Shown one piece after another: positions 36,842 through 45,966 of a stretch of 64,000 bases of DNA. The translations under genes and the position numbers were made by a program. The notes beneath the pieces are model-generated. The model was not told where the DNA came from. It searched no databases and saw only the letters and a list, made by a program, of their open reading frames with translations. Within the stretch, counting starts at the first letter, position 1. Each line of letters opens with the position of its first letter. The DNA comes from Dyadobacter sp. CY312 (GTDB lineage: Bacteria; Bacteroidota; Bacteroidia; Cytophagales; Spirosomataceae): assembly GCF_021390535.1 (NCBI RefSeq), contig NZ_JAJUXG010000003.1:310001-374000 (forward strand). Direction: 5' to 3'.

Positions 36842-37504
36842 TCATTGTCTTTTGCAGGATCTTAACAAAACACTTCTTGCTTCGGGCCCCATATTGAAAA
36901 TCAAATCAACAATGCTTAAGTTACTCACAAAATCATTCCCGAAGGTTTGGTAATAGGGCTCCGGGGTGTAATATTTAAAAATATCCCCGCTTTTTTTATT
37001 ATTTATTTGAGAAATCTCATCAATAACGTTGTTTTGAGCATTTTCCGTACCTGACAAATTGTACGTCACCCTGTCCTTTATCCCTACCAATCTAAGACAA
37101 ATTGTCAATAAATCATAATTCAGATCAATCAAAAAATCGTATTTCTTTTCAAAAACACTGATCAGTTCGGGAGCATAATACTCGTAAAAAGGAGATTTTC
37201 CGTAAGCCGATTGAAAACAACCAATATGCCGTCTGGTCCAATCCTGGCTATGATCTATTCTTACGTCTCTGGTTAAACCGTTATTCTCGATCTTAACGGG
37301 CACCGTAAGTATATCCACTTTATTAGCGGTTAAAACCATGCATCTATTCCTGAAAGTTTGCTTTACATAACGCTCCTCAACATCAATATATATATGATCA
37401 TAAGAAAGTATGCAGGCAAAATAATCCAGACAGGGAAAGTATTGCAGTTCCAGGCGTGCCTCCCGGCAACTCGCTTCATTTACAGATAATTCCGGCACTA
37501 TCAA
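36842..37504 (-). CDS. WbqC family protein
   Basis: About 220 residues. The stretch LELQYFPCLDYFACILSYDHIYIDVEERYVKQTFRNRCMV contains the QYxP motif and the pattern of the WbqC-like family (PF08889), found in polysaccharide or cofactor-related loci but without a proven activity. The start at 37504 is TTG; the GTG two codons on is an alternative. The upstream spacer is very AT-rich. No signal peptide. Confidence 0.8.
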   Translation of the reverse strand: MIVPELSVNEASCREARLELQYFPCLDYFACILSYDHIYIDVEERYVKQTFRNRCMVLTANKVDILTVPVKIENNGLTRDVRIDHSQDWTRRHIGCFQSAYGKSPFYEYYAPELISVFEKKYDFLIDLNYDLLTICLRLVGIKDRVTYNLSGTENAQNNVIDEISQINNKKSGDIFKYYTPEPYYQTFGNDFVSNLSIVDLIFNMGPEARSVLLRSCKRQ

Positions 37505-37603
37505 ATATGGGAAAGGGGTGTGATATTATCAAAAAAATAATAATAAATATTTTGCATGTATTTTATTATACAAAATCAACTTCATTAAGTCCAAAATAAA
37601 ACC

Positions 37604-38230
37604 TTACAGGAACAGAGAAGTATCTCCAAGCCCCTCTCTGATGATTTCAAAATCATCACCATCGGCCCGGATAATGGTGGAACCCATGTTACCACCGTAT
37701 CCACCATCAATGATCATATCCACCTGATGCTGGAATTTTTCAAAAATCAATTCGGGATCGGTAGAATATTCAATCACCTCATCGTCATCTTTGATCGACG
37801 TGGTCACAATTGGATTACCCAGTTCTTTCACCATTAAACGGGGAATGAGGTTATCCGGCACACGAATACCCACCGTTTTTTTATTGGTGTTCAAGAGTTT
37901 CGGAACACTGCTTGTTGCATCCAAAATGAAGGTATATGGACCAGGCAATACTTTTTTCATCAACTTAAACGCTGAATTCCCAACTCTTGCAAAATCAGCA
38001 ATGTGGCTCAGATCGTAGCAAATAAATGAAAAATCGTTTTTCTGAGGTTTGATCCCTTTAATCCGTGCTATTTTTTCCACTGCACGGGAATTATAAATAT
38101 CGCAACCCAGACCGTAAACGGTATCGGTTGGATAAATGACAAGTCCTCCATCACGAAGGCAATCAACTACCTGACGTATTCTTCTTTCGTCAGGATTTTC
38201 AGGATATATTCTAATGAAGTCGGCAGGCAT
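37604..38230 (-). CDS. YciO/Sua5/TsaC-family threonylcarbamoyl-AMP synthase-like protein
   Basis: 208 residues: GGLVIYPTDTVYGLGCDIYNSRAVEKI at about 28-54, then LLNTNKKTVGIRVPDN, and the C-terminal IIDGGYGGNMGSTIIRADGD, the family's Sua5-type core. In TsaC the enzyme makes the threonylcarbamoyl-AMP used for tRNA t6A. The C-terminal form is closest to the YciO subgroup, whose role is less certain, so I keep the broader name. It is 17 bases after the glycosyltransferase gene. Confidence 0.82.
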   Translation of the reverse strand: MPADFIRIYPENPDERRIRQVVDCLRDGGLVIYPTDTVYGLGCDIYNSRAVEKIARIKGIKPQKNDFSFICYDLSHIADFARVGNSAFKLMKKVLPGPYTFILDATSSVPKLLNTNKKTVGIRVPDNLIPRLMVKELGNPIVTTSIKDDDEVIEYSTDPELIFEKFQHQVDMIIDGGYGGNMGSTIIRADGDDFEIIREGLGDTSLFL

Positions 38231-38247
38231 AACGAAAATTAGGTTTT

Positions 38248-39255
38248 TTAATTAACAATATCAAAAGCCAAATCCTTCCTCCTGCTGAAAAATTTATAGA
38301 TATTATTAATGTAAAATCTGTAAAAAACGTTGACGGGAACATGAAGACGGCATAAAAAAACAACCATTTCAGTCTGCCAACCAGGGTTTTCTATATAATT
38401 AAGCAACTTTCTAAATTTAACCGCCAATTCAAACTCCTGAGCATAGAGGCACTTTCTGATACAGGTACGAATTCTTTTTGCCAAAAGATCAAATTCTTCC
38501 TGATCCCGGTTCAAATCATAAGCTTTGTTACACACTATATAATAAGATGCCAATATCCCGCTGCCTTTTTGATAGACCTGAGTCCGCAAAGAACCAGGCG
38601 TGTCTCTTTTCAGTGTAAGAACCTCATCCACGTAAAAATATTTATACTTCACTGCCGAACGTATCCAGAAATCGAAGTCTTCAAAATTCAATGATTCATC
38701 GTACCCTCCTATTTTCCGAAGTGCTTCTGTGCGCATCATCATCGTAGGCGTACAGATGAAGTACTTTTCAAGTACCTTTTTGTAAACATCACCACTTGGC
38801 ACTTTTCCCACTGCCTTTCCTGCATCGTTTACATGGTAGTGGTATTGCAATGGTTTGCTTTCTACATCTATATATCTTCCATTGGAAAATACAACCGCAT
38901 ATTCTTCGGAACACTTTTCAAAAGCTTCAACCTGCTTCTCAATTCTCTCTGGCAAAAAAACGTCATCGCCCGACAAGTCGATCACGTACTTTCCCTTAGC
39001 CAGTGCCAATCCCTGGTTAAATGCCTTACAAAGCCCTTTGTTGAAAAGATTTTTTACAAGAATAAAATCGGGAGAATTTGTCTGCAATCTCTCAATAATA
39101 TGCAGGGTATCGTCAGAGCTTGCGTTGTCAATTACAATAAGCTGGATATTGCCATATTGCTGAGCAAATACAGATCTCAAACATTCTTCAATAAAGTTTT
39201 GGTGATTAAAGGCAGTAACAATTACAGTCACCAAAGGTTGCTCTCGATGTTTCAT
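38248..39255 (-). CDS. Family 2 glycosyltransferase
   Basis: 335 residues. GT-A fold N-terminus VTVIVTAFNHQNFIEECL, IVIDNASSDDTLHI near 40, and the metal-binding region DLSGDDVFLPERI near 92. NFEDFDFWIRSAVKYKYF near 195 is the usual acceptor-side region. No membrane helices, so it probably acts at the cytoplasmic face on an activated sugar. The acceptor and sugar cannot be told. Its C-terminal third, with many Arg and Tyr residues, is not conserved. Confidence 0.85.
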   Translation of the reverse strand: MKHREQPLVTVIVTAFNHQNFIEECLRSVFAQQYGNIQLIVIDNASSDDTLHIIERLQTNSPDFILVKNLFNKGLCKAFNQGLALAKGKYVIDLSGDDVFLPERIEKQVEAFEKCSEEYAVVFSNGRYIDVESKPLQYHYHVNDAGKAVGKVPSGDVYKKVLEKYFICTPTMMMRTEALRKIGGYDESLNFEDFDFWIRSAVKYKYFYVDEVLTLKRDTPGSLRTQVYQKGSGILASYYIVCNKAYDLNRDQEEFDLLAKRIRTCIRKCLYAQEFELAVKFRKLLNYIENPGWQTEMVVFLCRLHVPVNVFYRFYINNIYKFFSRRKDLAFDIVN

Positions 39256-39376
39256 TACTTTTAAAACCCCATTTTATTTTTTCAGAACGCTGATATATAC
39301 GAAAGCTATAACCCAAAGTCACAAAATTCAGGGACAAAACCACAGTATAAAACGGATAGTTATTAATCGGTAAAAT

Positions 39377-40300
39377 TCAACCTTTCAGATTACTCACCCT
39401 TCTTTTCGCAGTGTCGATACTTGCGTTGATCTCGAAGCCCAAAATGATCAGAAATGCAAGCAGATAATACCAGATCATGAGGGCGATCATGGTACCTATG
39501 GATCCATATAGCTTGTTGTAGGAGCTGAATTTGGAGAGGTAAAAAGAGAATGCGTAGGTAGCAACCAATATCAAAATAGAAGCAACAATGGAACCCGGAT
39601 TGATAAAGGCATAACGTTTTCCATGGCTTGGAGCGAACCTGTAAACCAGAGAGATCGCTAACATTAAAGCACTGAAACTGATCAGATAACGGGTAATATT
39701 CAGAGTAAAAACAACCCAATCATCCTGAAAAATATGCCAGTCACTCAACAGTTTCATCGCAGCATCACCGACTATAAGCATCAAAACGGCTAAGAATAGA
39801 ACAATGATTAACAGCAAAGTAAGCAGTATGGCAATGCCGCGGGTTTTCAGAAATCCGCGGGTTTCTTCGTCCTCAAATACCATATCGAATGCCTGCATGA
39901 GCGACATCATTCCATTGGTAGAAGCAAACAATGTAAATATGAAACCGAAAGACAATACATCCCGACGCGGCCTGCTGAGAATGTCCATGATGGTGACGTT
40001 CGCATCTTCATAAATCCCTTGCGGCATCACTTCCCGGAGCATCACCATAATTTCCTTGTCCAAATCCGCAATCGGAATGTAGGGGATTAATGTAAAAAGG
40101 AAAATGACTGCTGGAAACGAAGCGAGTGTCAAACTATATGCGACACCAGAAGCTCTCTGATCTATGTCGAATTTCCGGTTACTGTGAACAACGTTGAGCA
40201 GAATGTCATAAAGCGACACCGTTCCACGAAACAAATTATTTCTCTGAAGCCAGATCACAAGTTGTCTAACATGGCGGTTTCTCAACAGTTTTTCGAGCAT
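39377..40300 (-). CDS. YihY/BrkB-like membrane protein
   Basis: 307 residues with about six hydrophobic helices. ASGVAYSLTLASFPAVIFLFTLIPYI and the loop GFIFTLFASTNGMMSLMQAFDMVF match the YihY/virulence-factor BrkB family (PF03631). The name rnbN in older databases refers to a wrong RNase BN assignment. Role unknown; it lies in the inner membrane. The next gene (thioesterase) is 20 bases upstream on the same strand. Confidence 0.85.
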   Translation of the reverse strand: MLEKLLRNRHVRQLVIWLQRNNLFRGTVSLYDILLNVVHSNRKFDIDQRASGVAYSLTLASFPAVIFLFTLIPYIPIADLDKEIMVMLREVMPQGIYEDANVTIMDILSRPRRDVLSFGFIFTLFASTNGMMSLMQAFDMVFEDEETRGFLKTRGIAILLTLLLIIVLFLAVLMLIVGDAAMKLLSDWHIFQDDWVVFTLNITRYLISFSALMLAISLVYRFAPSHGKRYAFINPGSIVASILILVATYAFSFYLSKFSSYNKLYGSIGTMIALMIWYYLLAFLIILGFEINASIDTAKRRVSNLKG

Positions 40301-40319
40301 AGATCGGATAATTAAGTTA

Positions 40320-40733
40320 CTACTTCAAAAAATAAGGTTTTAATTTTTCGAGCAGATTGTCCGGAGCCATGCAAAGCTTCGCATTATCGGTACGTTGAAA
40401 AACGAGCGTGGTCTCGCCGGTATTCAATAAAATATTATCCTGATTCCTTATCTCATATTGAAAAACCACCCTCACACCAGGAAGTTGGTTCAGAATAACC
40501 TTAATACTAAGCACGTCGTCGTATCGTGCGGGTTTCAAATAACGCGACCGGTTCTCATACACCGGCATCATTACACCTTCATCTTCCATTGCCTTATAAT
40601 GAAAGTCTATACTGCGTAATGCTTCCACCCTGCCAATTTCATAATAACGCGCATAATTGCCATAATACACATAACCCATCTGGTCGGTATCGGCATAGCG
40701 GACTCTTATTCCTTTTACTTCGTAGATAAACAT
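40320..40733 (-). CDS. Acyl-CoA thioesterase (4-hydroxybenzoyl-CoA thioesterase fold)
   Basis: 137 residues, hot-dog fold. The N-terminal IRVRYADTDQMGYVYYGNYARYYEIGRVEALR contains the catalytic Asp and the family YxxY region. Such proteins hydrolyse acyl-CoA or acyl-ACP thioesters in the cytoplasm (YbgC/FadM-like). The substrate is unknown. It follows the mltG terminator, so it is probably transcribed separately from mltG. Confidence 0.88.
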   Translation of the reverse strand: MFIYEVKGIRVRYADTDQMGYVYYGNYARYYEIGRVEALRSIDFHYKAMEDEGVMMPVYENRSRYLKPARYDDVLSIKVILNQLPGVRVVFQYEIRNQDNILLNTGETTLVFQRTDNAKLCMAPDNLLEKLKPYFLK

Positions 40734-40756
40734 TTTATTATCTGATATTGCGTAAA

Positions 40757-40797
40757 CAAAAAAGCCGGATCAGAGGCCGACAGACCCTTATCCGGCT
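40757..40797 (-). terminator. Terminator after mltG
   Basis: Minus strand AGCCGGAT (40797-40790) pairs with ATCCGGCT (40770-40763), followed by a T run (bases 40762-40757 are A on the plus strand). It lies 36 bases after the mltG stop. Confidence 0.7.
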
Positions 40798-40832
40798 CCG
40801 CTCCAAAGAAACATTTATTCCTTCGGATTGTA

Positions 40833-41870
40833 TTACTTCATGATTTTTAATCTGTTCAATTCCGCCTGATACATCCGGGCATTGTTCAGGTGATCAGGAT
40901 ATGTTTTGGCAAATGCATGATAACCCGACAAATCCGCTTTTGCACACATGTATAAATAATCATGCTTATCATAATTGAGCACTGCATCCATCGACTTCAA
41001 ATCCGCCACACGAATTGGGCCCGGAGGCAAACCGATGTTTACATATGTATTATAAGGTGAATTTACCCGAAGCTGCTCGTTTAAAATTCGTTTGATTGCG
41101 AAATCCTGCAAGGCAAATTTGATGGTAGGATCGGCTTGCAAAGGCATCGCGGCGTTCAGTCTGTTCATATACAACCCTGCAACTTTCGGCCTTTCATCTG
41201 TCTTCCGTGCCTGCTCTTCCTCAACGATAGAAGCAAGAATTGATACCTGTACCGGCGTCAAACCTATTTCCTTTGCTTTTGCCAGTTTTTCATCCGTCCA
41301 GTATTTCTTATACTCCGAATGCATGCGGTCAAGGAACTTCTCGGTTCCTGTAGTCCAAAAAACTTCGTAGGTATTTGGAAGGAACATGGAAACAATTGTA
41401 AGCGTATCTAAACCATATTTACGGCAAACTTCCGGATCGTTTAAAGCCTTTCTGAAATTATCCTCTCCAAATTCAAAACGACTTCCGATGCGTTTGATCA
41501 GGTCTTCCTTCAATCTGATATTGTTGAAAGTTAGCTTCACCGCATCCTGATCACCGGAAATTAGTTTTTTTACAGCTTCATAATTAGTGGTGTTAGGCTT
41601 AAAAACATATCGCCCCGGCTTTACCTTTTCGGGATATTTCAAAAATTTCGCCAGAAACCGGAAAGAAATCTGATCGGTAATGACCTCGTGTTTGTTCAAA
41701 GAGTCAATCACGCCCTGATATGTGCCGCTTTCAGGAATAAGCAAAGCGAAGCTGGATTGTTTATCTGCCTGAATATTAGGCGTTTTGAAAATCTGCCAGA
41801 AGTAAAATGTGAACGTTGTCGTCAGGATCGCCAGTGTGACAAATAATCCTACTTTTAAATTACGAGACAT
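40833..41870 (-). CDS. mltG: Endolytic murein transglycosylase MltG
   Basis: 345 residues. One N-terminal membrane anchor (about 8-27) is followed by the LysM-like subdomain and the YceG catalytic domain. Conserved VSILASIVEEEQARKTDERPKVAGLYMNRL (catalytic Glu in the EEE) and VNSPYNTYVNIGLPPGPIRVADLKSMDAVLN. MltG cleaves nascent glycan strands and helps set their length. The protein is close to E. coli MltG in length (340). Confidence 0.93.
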   Translation of the reverse strand: MSRNLKVGLFVTLAILTTTFTFYFWQIFKTPNIQADKQSSFALLIPESGTYQGVIDSLNKHEVITDQISFRFLAKFLKYPEKVKPGRYVFKPNTTNYEAVKKLISGDQDAVKLTFNNIRLKEDLIKRIGSRFEFGEDNFRKALNDPEVCRKYGLDTLTIVSMFLPNTYEVFWTTGTEKFLDRMHSEYKKYWTDEKLAKAKEIGLTPVQVSILASIVEEEQARKTDERPKVAGLYMNRLNAAMPLQADPTIKFALQDFAIKRILNEQLRVNSPYNTYVNIGLPPGPIRVADLKSMDAVLNYDKHDYLYMCAKADLSGYHAFAKTYPDHLNNARMYQAELNRLKIMK

Positions 41871-41875
41871 GTTGT

Positions 41876-41921
41876 TTAGCTTTTAGCTGTCAGCCTTTAA
41901 CTTTCAGCCGGTTAAATGTTA
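41876..41921. repeat. Single arm of an AGCTTTTAGCTGTCAG-type repeat
   Basis: The stretch TTTAGCTTTTAGCTGTCAG and CTTTAACTTTCAGC at 41876-41911 resembles the outer arm of the 4796 element (AGTTTTTAGTTTACAG; 12 of 16 aligned bases agree). No opposite arm is apparent here. It lies between the mltG start and the Ldh gene. Confidence 0.4.
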
Positions 41922-41928
41922 AATACAA

Positions 41929-43008
41929 TTAAATATTTTTGTCAAAACTAATACTGAAACGCGTAGCCAGTTCTGCTAATGACAATATAACCGGCTCCAA
42001 AAGTTCAATCCCTTCTACACTACGCACTGCTTCTATTTCTCTCTCAGGATCACCAGGAATCAAAACTTTTTTCCCCTCAACCGCTTTCGCTCCTCTGAAA
42101 GCACCAATCCATTTATCCATATCCTTTTTAAAATCCTCTGCCGGCCTGAAACCATCTATACGCATGGCACCAAGAAAATGCCCGGTACCCAATCCCACAC
42201 CTTGCTGAGCCGACATGAATCCGGCAGTAGCGAATGGCGGAACCCAGGGACCAAAATTGGCACCGGAAAGCACACCTGAAAAAATATCAACAATAGCACC
42301 AAGTCCATAACCTTTATGGCTGCCATGTTCTCTGTCTGAGCCTAATGGCAACAAACCACCACCACTTTTCACAGCGTTGGAATCCGTTGTGTCGTGTCCC
42401 TCTGCATCCTGAGCCCAGCCCAGCGGAGCTGGCAAACCTTTTCGCTGCAATATTTCAAATTTCCCATACGCGACAGCCGTAGAGGCAAAATCCGCAACAA
42501 ATGGCGGCTCATTTAAAGCCGGAACGGCAACTGCAATGGGGTTTGTACCCAGCAATTTATCCAGGGAAAAAGTAGGCGCGACCAGCGGAGCAGCATTGGT
42601 CATTGTCATCCCGATCATTTCCTTTTGCAAAGCAAGCATGGCGTGGTAACCGGCAATTCCAAAGTGGTTGGAGTTCCGAACAGAAACCCATCCCGATCCA
42701 ACCTTTTCAGCCTTTTCCATTGCAATTTCCATCGCTTTGGGAGCTACTACTAGTCCAAGACCGCGGTCTCCGTCCACCACAGCAGTACTTGGCGTTTCGT
42801 GAACAATCTTTATATCCGGTGTCGGATTAAGGCGTCCGTTGTCGTACAACCGAACATAACCAGCCAGACGAGCAATTCCGTGGGAATCTACACCACGAAG
42901 GTCGGCACTTACCAATACCTCTGATGCCAGTTTAGCTTCTTCAGGACGGCAGCCAATTGCCAAAAATACTTCTTCTGTAAAATGCTTTAAATAACTTGCC
43001 TGATACAT
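41929..43008 (-). CDS. Ldh-family (malate/L-lactate/ureidoglycolate) NAD(P)-dependent oxidoreductase
   Basis: 359 residues of the PF02615 family. Conserved: ADLRGVDSHGIARLAGYVR near 50 (catalytic His in DSHG), VRNSNHFGIAGYHAM near 113 (His) and HKGYGLGAIVDIFSGVLSGA near 230. These enzymes reduce 2-oxoacids or oxidise 2-hydroxyacids with NAD(P); the exact substrate is not set by sequence. It is divergent from the DUF502 gene, with 242 bases between, in which I see no gene. Confidence 0.88.
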   Translation of the reverse strand: MYQASYLKHFTEEVFLAIGCRPEEAKLASEVLVSADLRGVDSHGIARLAGYVRLYDNGRLNPTPDIKIVHETPSTAVVDGDRGLGLVVAPKAMEIAMEKAEKVGSGWVSVRNSNHFGIAGYHAMLALQKEMIGMTMTNAAPLVAPTFSLDKLLGTNPIAVAVPALNEPPFVADFASTAVAYGKFEILQRKGLPAPLGWAQDAEGHDTTDSNAVKSGGGLLPLGSDREHGSHKGYGLGAIVDIFSGVLSGANFGPWVPPFATAGFMSAQQGVGLGTGHFLGAMRIDGFRPAEDFKKDMDKWIGAFRGAKAVEGKKVLIPGDPEREIEAVRSVEGIELLEPVILSLAELATRFSISFDKNI

Positions 43009-43250
43009 ATATACCTGCTAAATGGAAATGCTTTTGATACTAAAATCGCTGCTATGAATACTTCTTTGAAACCAGCGGGTGCAAATATCCGTATTCCATC
43101 TGCACCGTCCAATATTTTCACTTTGCAATTGGACAGAATACTAACTTTTGATTCCCCGGTACGGCACTGAATCGACTCAAAAGCGGTTTAAAACTGTACC
43201 TTCGTATAGTCATTAATAAATCTTGTATCATTCGGCATACAAAACTGTAA

Positions 43251-43886
43251 ATGGAAATTAAGAATAGTTTTATAAAACGTATCCTAAGTTATTTTATCCG
43301 GGGATTGGTTCTGGTTGCACCGTTGTATGCCACCGCACTCATCATCTGGACTGGTATTGAGTTTCTTGACAATATTATTCCAATACACGTACCCATTTCC
43401 GGGAATCAGATGGTTTACCTACCTGGTTTGGGAGGTCTTATCATCGTTGGGGGGATTATTCTGCTGGGTTTTTTCTTCTCCACGTTTGTTCCGCAATCGT
43501 TCCTAAAATTTACGGAGAGCATTATGCGGAGAATTCCATTGGTGAGCCTGATCTACTATTCTATCAAAGATCTGATTCTGGCTTTTGTTGGGGACAAAAA
43601 GAAATTCAACCAGCCTGTGTTGGTGACGATGTATAAAGACACAGGAATTAAAAAGATTGGATTTATAACACAAACCGACCTTAGCCACCTGAATATACAT
43701 GATCATGTAGCTGTATACATGCCACTTTCCTACTCACTTTCGGGCGAATTGTTCATTGTTCCGGTTGAAAATCTCACTATGCTGGAAACGAGCTCAACCG
43801 ACGTAATGAAAATGTTAATTTCGGGTGGTGTGTCGGTCAAAATTTCCAAAGAGGAAACCCACGAAGATGATGACCCATCGAGCTGA
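43251..43886 (+). CDS. DUF502 membrane protein
   Basis: 211 residues, two hydrophobic helices (about 14-34 and 57-80) followed by a soluble region. The motifs RGLVLVAPLYATALIIW, GLGGLIIVGGIILLGFFFS and IPLVSLIYYSIKDLILAFVGDKKKFNQPVLV belong to DUF502 (PF04367). A role is not established. The acidic tail EETHEDDDPSS is poorly conserved. It is the first gene of the plus-strand run toward aroA. Confidence 0.85.
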   Translation: MEIKNSFIKRILSYFIRGLVLVAPLYATALIIWTGIEFLDNIIPIHVPISGNQMVYLPGLGGLIIVGGIILLGFFFSTFVPQSFLKFTESIMRRIPLVSLIYYSIKDLILAFVGDKKKFNQPVLVTMYKDTGIKKIGFITQTDLSHLNIHDHVAVYMPLSYSLSGELFIVPVENLTMLETSSTDVMKMLISGGVSVKISKEETHEDDDPSS

Positions 43887-43960
43887 ATCCGGGCAACATT
43901 GCAACGGAATTGCCCGTTTAAAAGAATGATTCCCTATCTTTGAACCATTCTTTTTGATAC

Positions 43961-44575
43961 ATGAAACAATACCTTACTATACTCTTTCTTTTTGTCCTTG
44001 CTAATTTTCCAGCCTGGTCTCAGGATCAATATGATCCACAAAAAGCACTTTCCAGCGAAGAACTTTTCCTGAAACAAAATAGCAACAACCGGATCATAAG
44101 CACACCCGGGCAGAAATACATCATTCTGGATGCATCTCCGGTAATAGGAGGTTTCCACAGATATCGTTTCTTCCCTGGCGATAACATTAAGTTCAGGCTC
44201 AATAACGAAACGATACGATTCAACGACATGATCACAGCTGTGAAGGATTCTTCTTTTACAATTGGGATTGTGAATGATGCGCTTGGAAGAATGGATTATC
44301 AGGATATTCTTTTAAAAGACATCCGCCTCATGAAAGTATCCCGCCGCATTCCCTTCGTTAGTCAGGCTGCTTATCTGTTACCATTTGCCGGACTGATTTA
44401 CATCGGAGCTGACTTTTTTAATAAAGGGCTTGACAACAAACGTTTTACTACCGACGGCTCTACCATTGCCGTGGGTGGTGCTTTTATAGCAACCGGTTTT
44501 TTCTGCTACAAATTGTCCTTTTCGTCACTGAAAATAAACAACCGCAACAAATTAAAAGTACTTGAAACGTACTGA
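43961..44575 (+). CDS. Secreted or membrane protein of unknown function
   Basis: 204 residues with a signal peptide (about 1-20, ending AWS-Q) and two later hydrophobic stretches (about 128-147 and 165-182) that may be membrane helices. The middle, around GDNIKFRLNNETIRFNDMITAV and the SFTIG that follows, looks like a small beta domain. I recognise no named family. Its conservation is not known to me; the ATG and the regular spacing (74 bases from DUF502) support a real gene. Confidence 0.65.
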   Translation: MKQYLTILFLFVLANFPAWSQDQYDPQKALSSEELFLKQNSNNRIISTPGQKYIILDASPVIGGFHRYRFFPGDNIKFRLNNETIRFNDMITAVKDSSFTIGIVNDALGRMDYQDILLKDIRLMKVSRRIPFVSQAAYLLPFAGLIYIGADFFNKGLDNKRFTTDGSTIAVGGAFIATGFFCYKLSFSSLKINNRNKLKVLETY

Positions 44576-44639
44576 CATACAGTTCGGCTCCAACACTATT
44601 TCTCCGATTTTTGCTCCAATAACCTTGTAATATTATAAA

Positions 44640-45872
44640 GTGAAATCTATTCTTGTCCATCCGCCGCAGCAACCAATACAGTCAGAAATTAAACTGGCTG
44701 CATCAAAAAGTGAATGTAACAGAGCTTTGATCATTAACGCTCTTACGGGTTTCAGATCCGAACTTTCGAATATCTCAGAAGCGAGAGATTCGCAAACCAT
44801 GCTCAGATTGCTGGGTTCTGAGGATTTTGAAGCAGATGTAATTGATGCGGGAACAACCATGCGATTTTTGACTGCATACTTTGCGGTTACCAATCAGAAA
44901 AAACGCATGACCGGAACACCTAGAATGTGTGAACGTCCGATTGGAATCCTGGTAGATGCACTACGCATTTTGGGTGCAGATATCCAGTATGAAAAAGTGG
45001 AAGGCTATCCTCCGCTGTTGATAAACGGTTTCAATTATTCGGGCAACAATGAATTGACCATGCGCGGCGATGTGAGCAGCCAATATATTTCGGCGCTTTT
45101 GCTCATTGCTCCTGCTTTGCCAGCCGGCCTCACCATCAAGCTCGAAGGAGAAGTCGGATCCAGGCCATACATTGAAATGACTTTAAACCAAATGGCAGCA
45201 TTTGGAATCGATTATCAGGCAAACTGGGAAACCAATGTTATACACATTCCGGCATCAAGGTATAAGGAAGCTCCATATGCCATAGAGTCAGACTGGTCGG
45301 GTGCTAGTTACTGGTACAGCATTGTGGCTCTGGCCAACGATGCTGAAGTTGAGCTTCTTGGTCTCAAAAAAGATTCGTTACAGGGAGACAGCGCCATTGC
45401 GGAAATTATGAGCCATCTGGGTGTTGAGAGTATTTTCACGGAAAGAGGTGTACTGCTGAGAAAAACACATGCAGCGCCTTCCATCGGCTGGGACTTTACA
45501 GCCTGCCCGGATCTGGCTCAAACCGTAGCCGTTTGCTGTGCCCTGAAAGATATCCCGCTTTCTTTAACAGGAATTGAAAGCCTTAAAATAAAGGAAACGG
45601 ACCGCGTACTTGCCTTACAGCAGGAGTTGAAAAAACTTGGTGCAGAGCTCAAAGAAATTGAAACCAATCATTTATATAGGGTATCGCGCATAGCAGACTT
45701 CCCGGAAAGTACGCCGTCGATACACACTTATGATGACCACCGCATGGCGATGGCTTTCGCACCAGTGGGAATGCTTCACCCGATTATTATCGAAGAGCCA
45801 GGCGTGGTTGTAAAATCATATCCTGGATATTGGTCTGACCTAGCCAAGGTCACCACCTGGGAAGAATTGTAA
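44640..45872 (+). CDS. aroA: 3-phosphoshikimate 1-carboxyvinyltransferase (EPSP synthase)
   Basis: 410 residues, GTG start at 44640. N-terminal substrate motif LAASKSECNRALIINALT (Lys-Ser-Glu variant of the usual S-K-S pattern), DAGTTMRFLTAYFAV near 76, LTMRGDVSSQYISALLL near 140, SDWSGASYW near 221, IKETDRVLAL near 315 and DDHRMAMAFAPV near 362. It adds PEP to shikimate-3-phosphate in the aromatic amino acid pathway. The gene ends in a 14-bp tandem duplication that spans the stop codon, followed by a terminator. Confidence 0.94.
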   Translation: MKSILVHPPQQPIQSEIKLAASKSECNRALIINALTGFRSELSNISEARDSQTMLRLLGSEDFEADVIDAGTTMRFLTAYFAVTNQKKRMTGTPRMCERPIGILVDALRILGADIQYEKVEGYPPLLINGFNYSGNNELTMRGDVSSQYISALLLIAPALPAGLTIKLEGEVGSRPYIEMTLNQMAAFGIDYQANWETNVIHIPASRYKEAPYAIESDWSGASYWYSIVALANDAEVELLGLKKDSLQGDSAIAEIMSHLGVESIFTERGVLLRKTHAAPSIGWDFTACPDLAQTVAVCCALKDIPLSLTGIESLKIKETDRVLALQQELKKLGAELKEIETNHLYRVSRIADFPESTPSIHTYDDHRMAMAFAPVGMLHPIIIEEPGVVVKSYPGYWSDLAKVTTWEEL

Positions 45873-45888
45873 TAGAAGAATTGTAATA
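45861..45888 (+). repeat. Perfect 14-bp tandem duplication spanning the aroA stop
   Basis: GAAGAATTGTAATA occurs twice in a row (45861-45874 and 45875-45888). The first copy encodes the last residues EEL and the TAA; the second lies directly downstream in the untranslated part. Confidence 0.9.
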
Positions 45889-45895
45889 CAAGCAG

Positions 45896-45945
45896 CCCGT
45901 CAGGATAATTAAAGGAAACTTTGTTATCTTGACGGGTTCAATTTT
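45896..45945 (+). terminator. Terminator after aroA
   Basis: CCCGTCAGGATAA pairs with TTATCTTGACGGG (13 bp, one G-U), with an inner AAAG-GAAA-CTTT stem capped by a GAAA tetraloop; TTCAATTTTT follows. It lies 23 bases after the aroA stop. Confidence 0.85.
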
Positions 45946-45966
45946 TCTTCATCAAGTTAAATCCCA

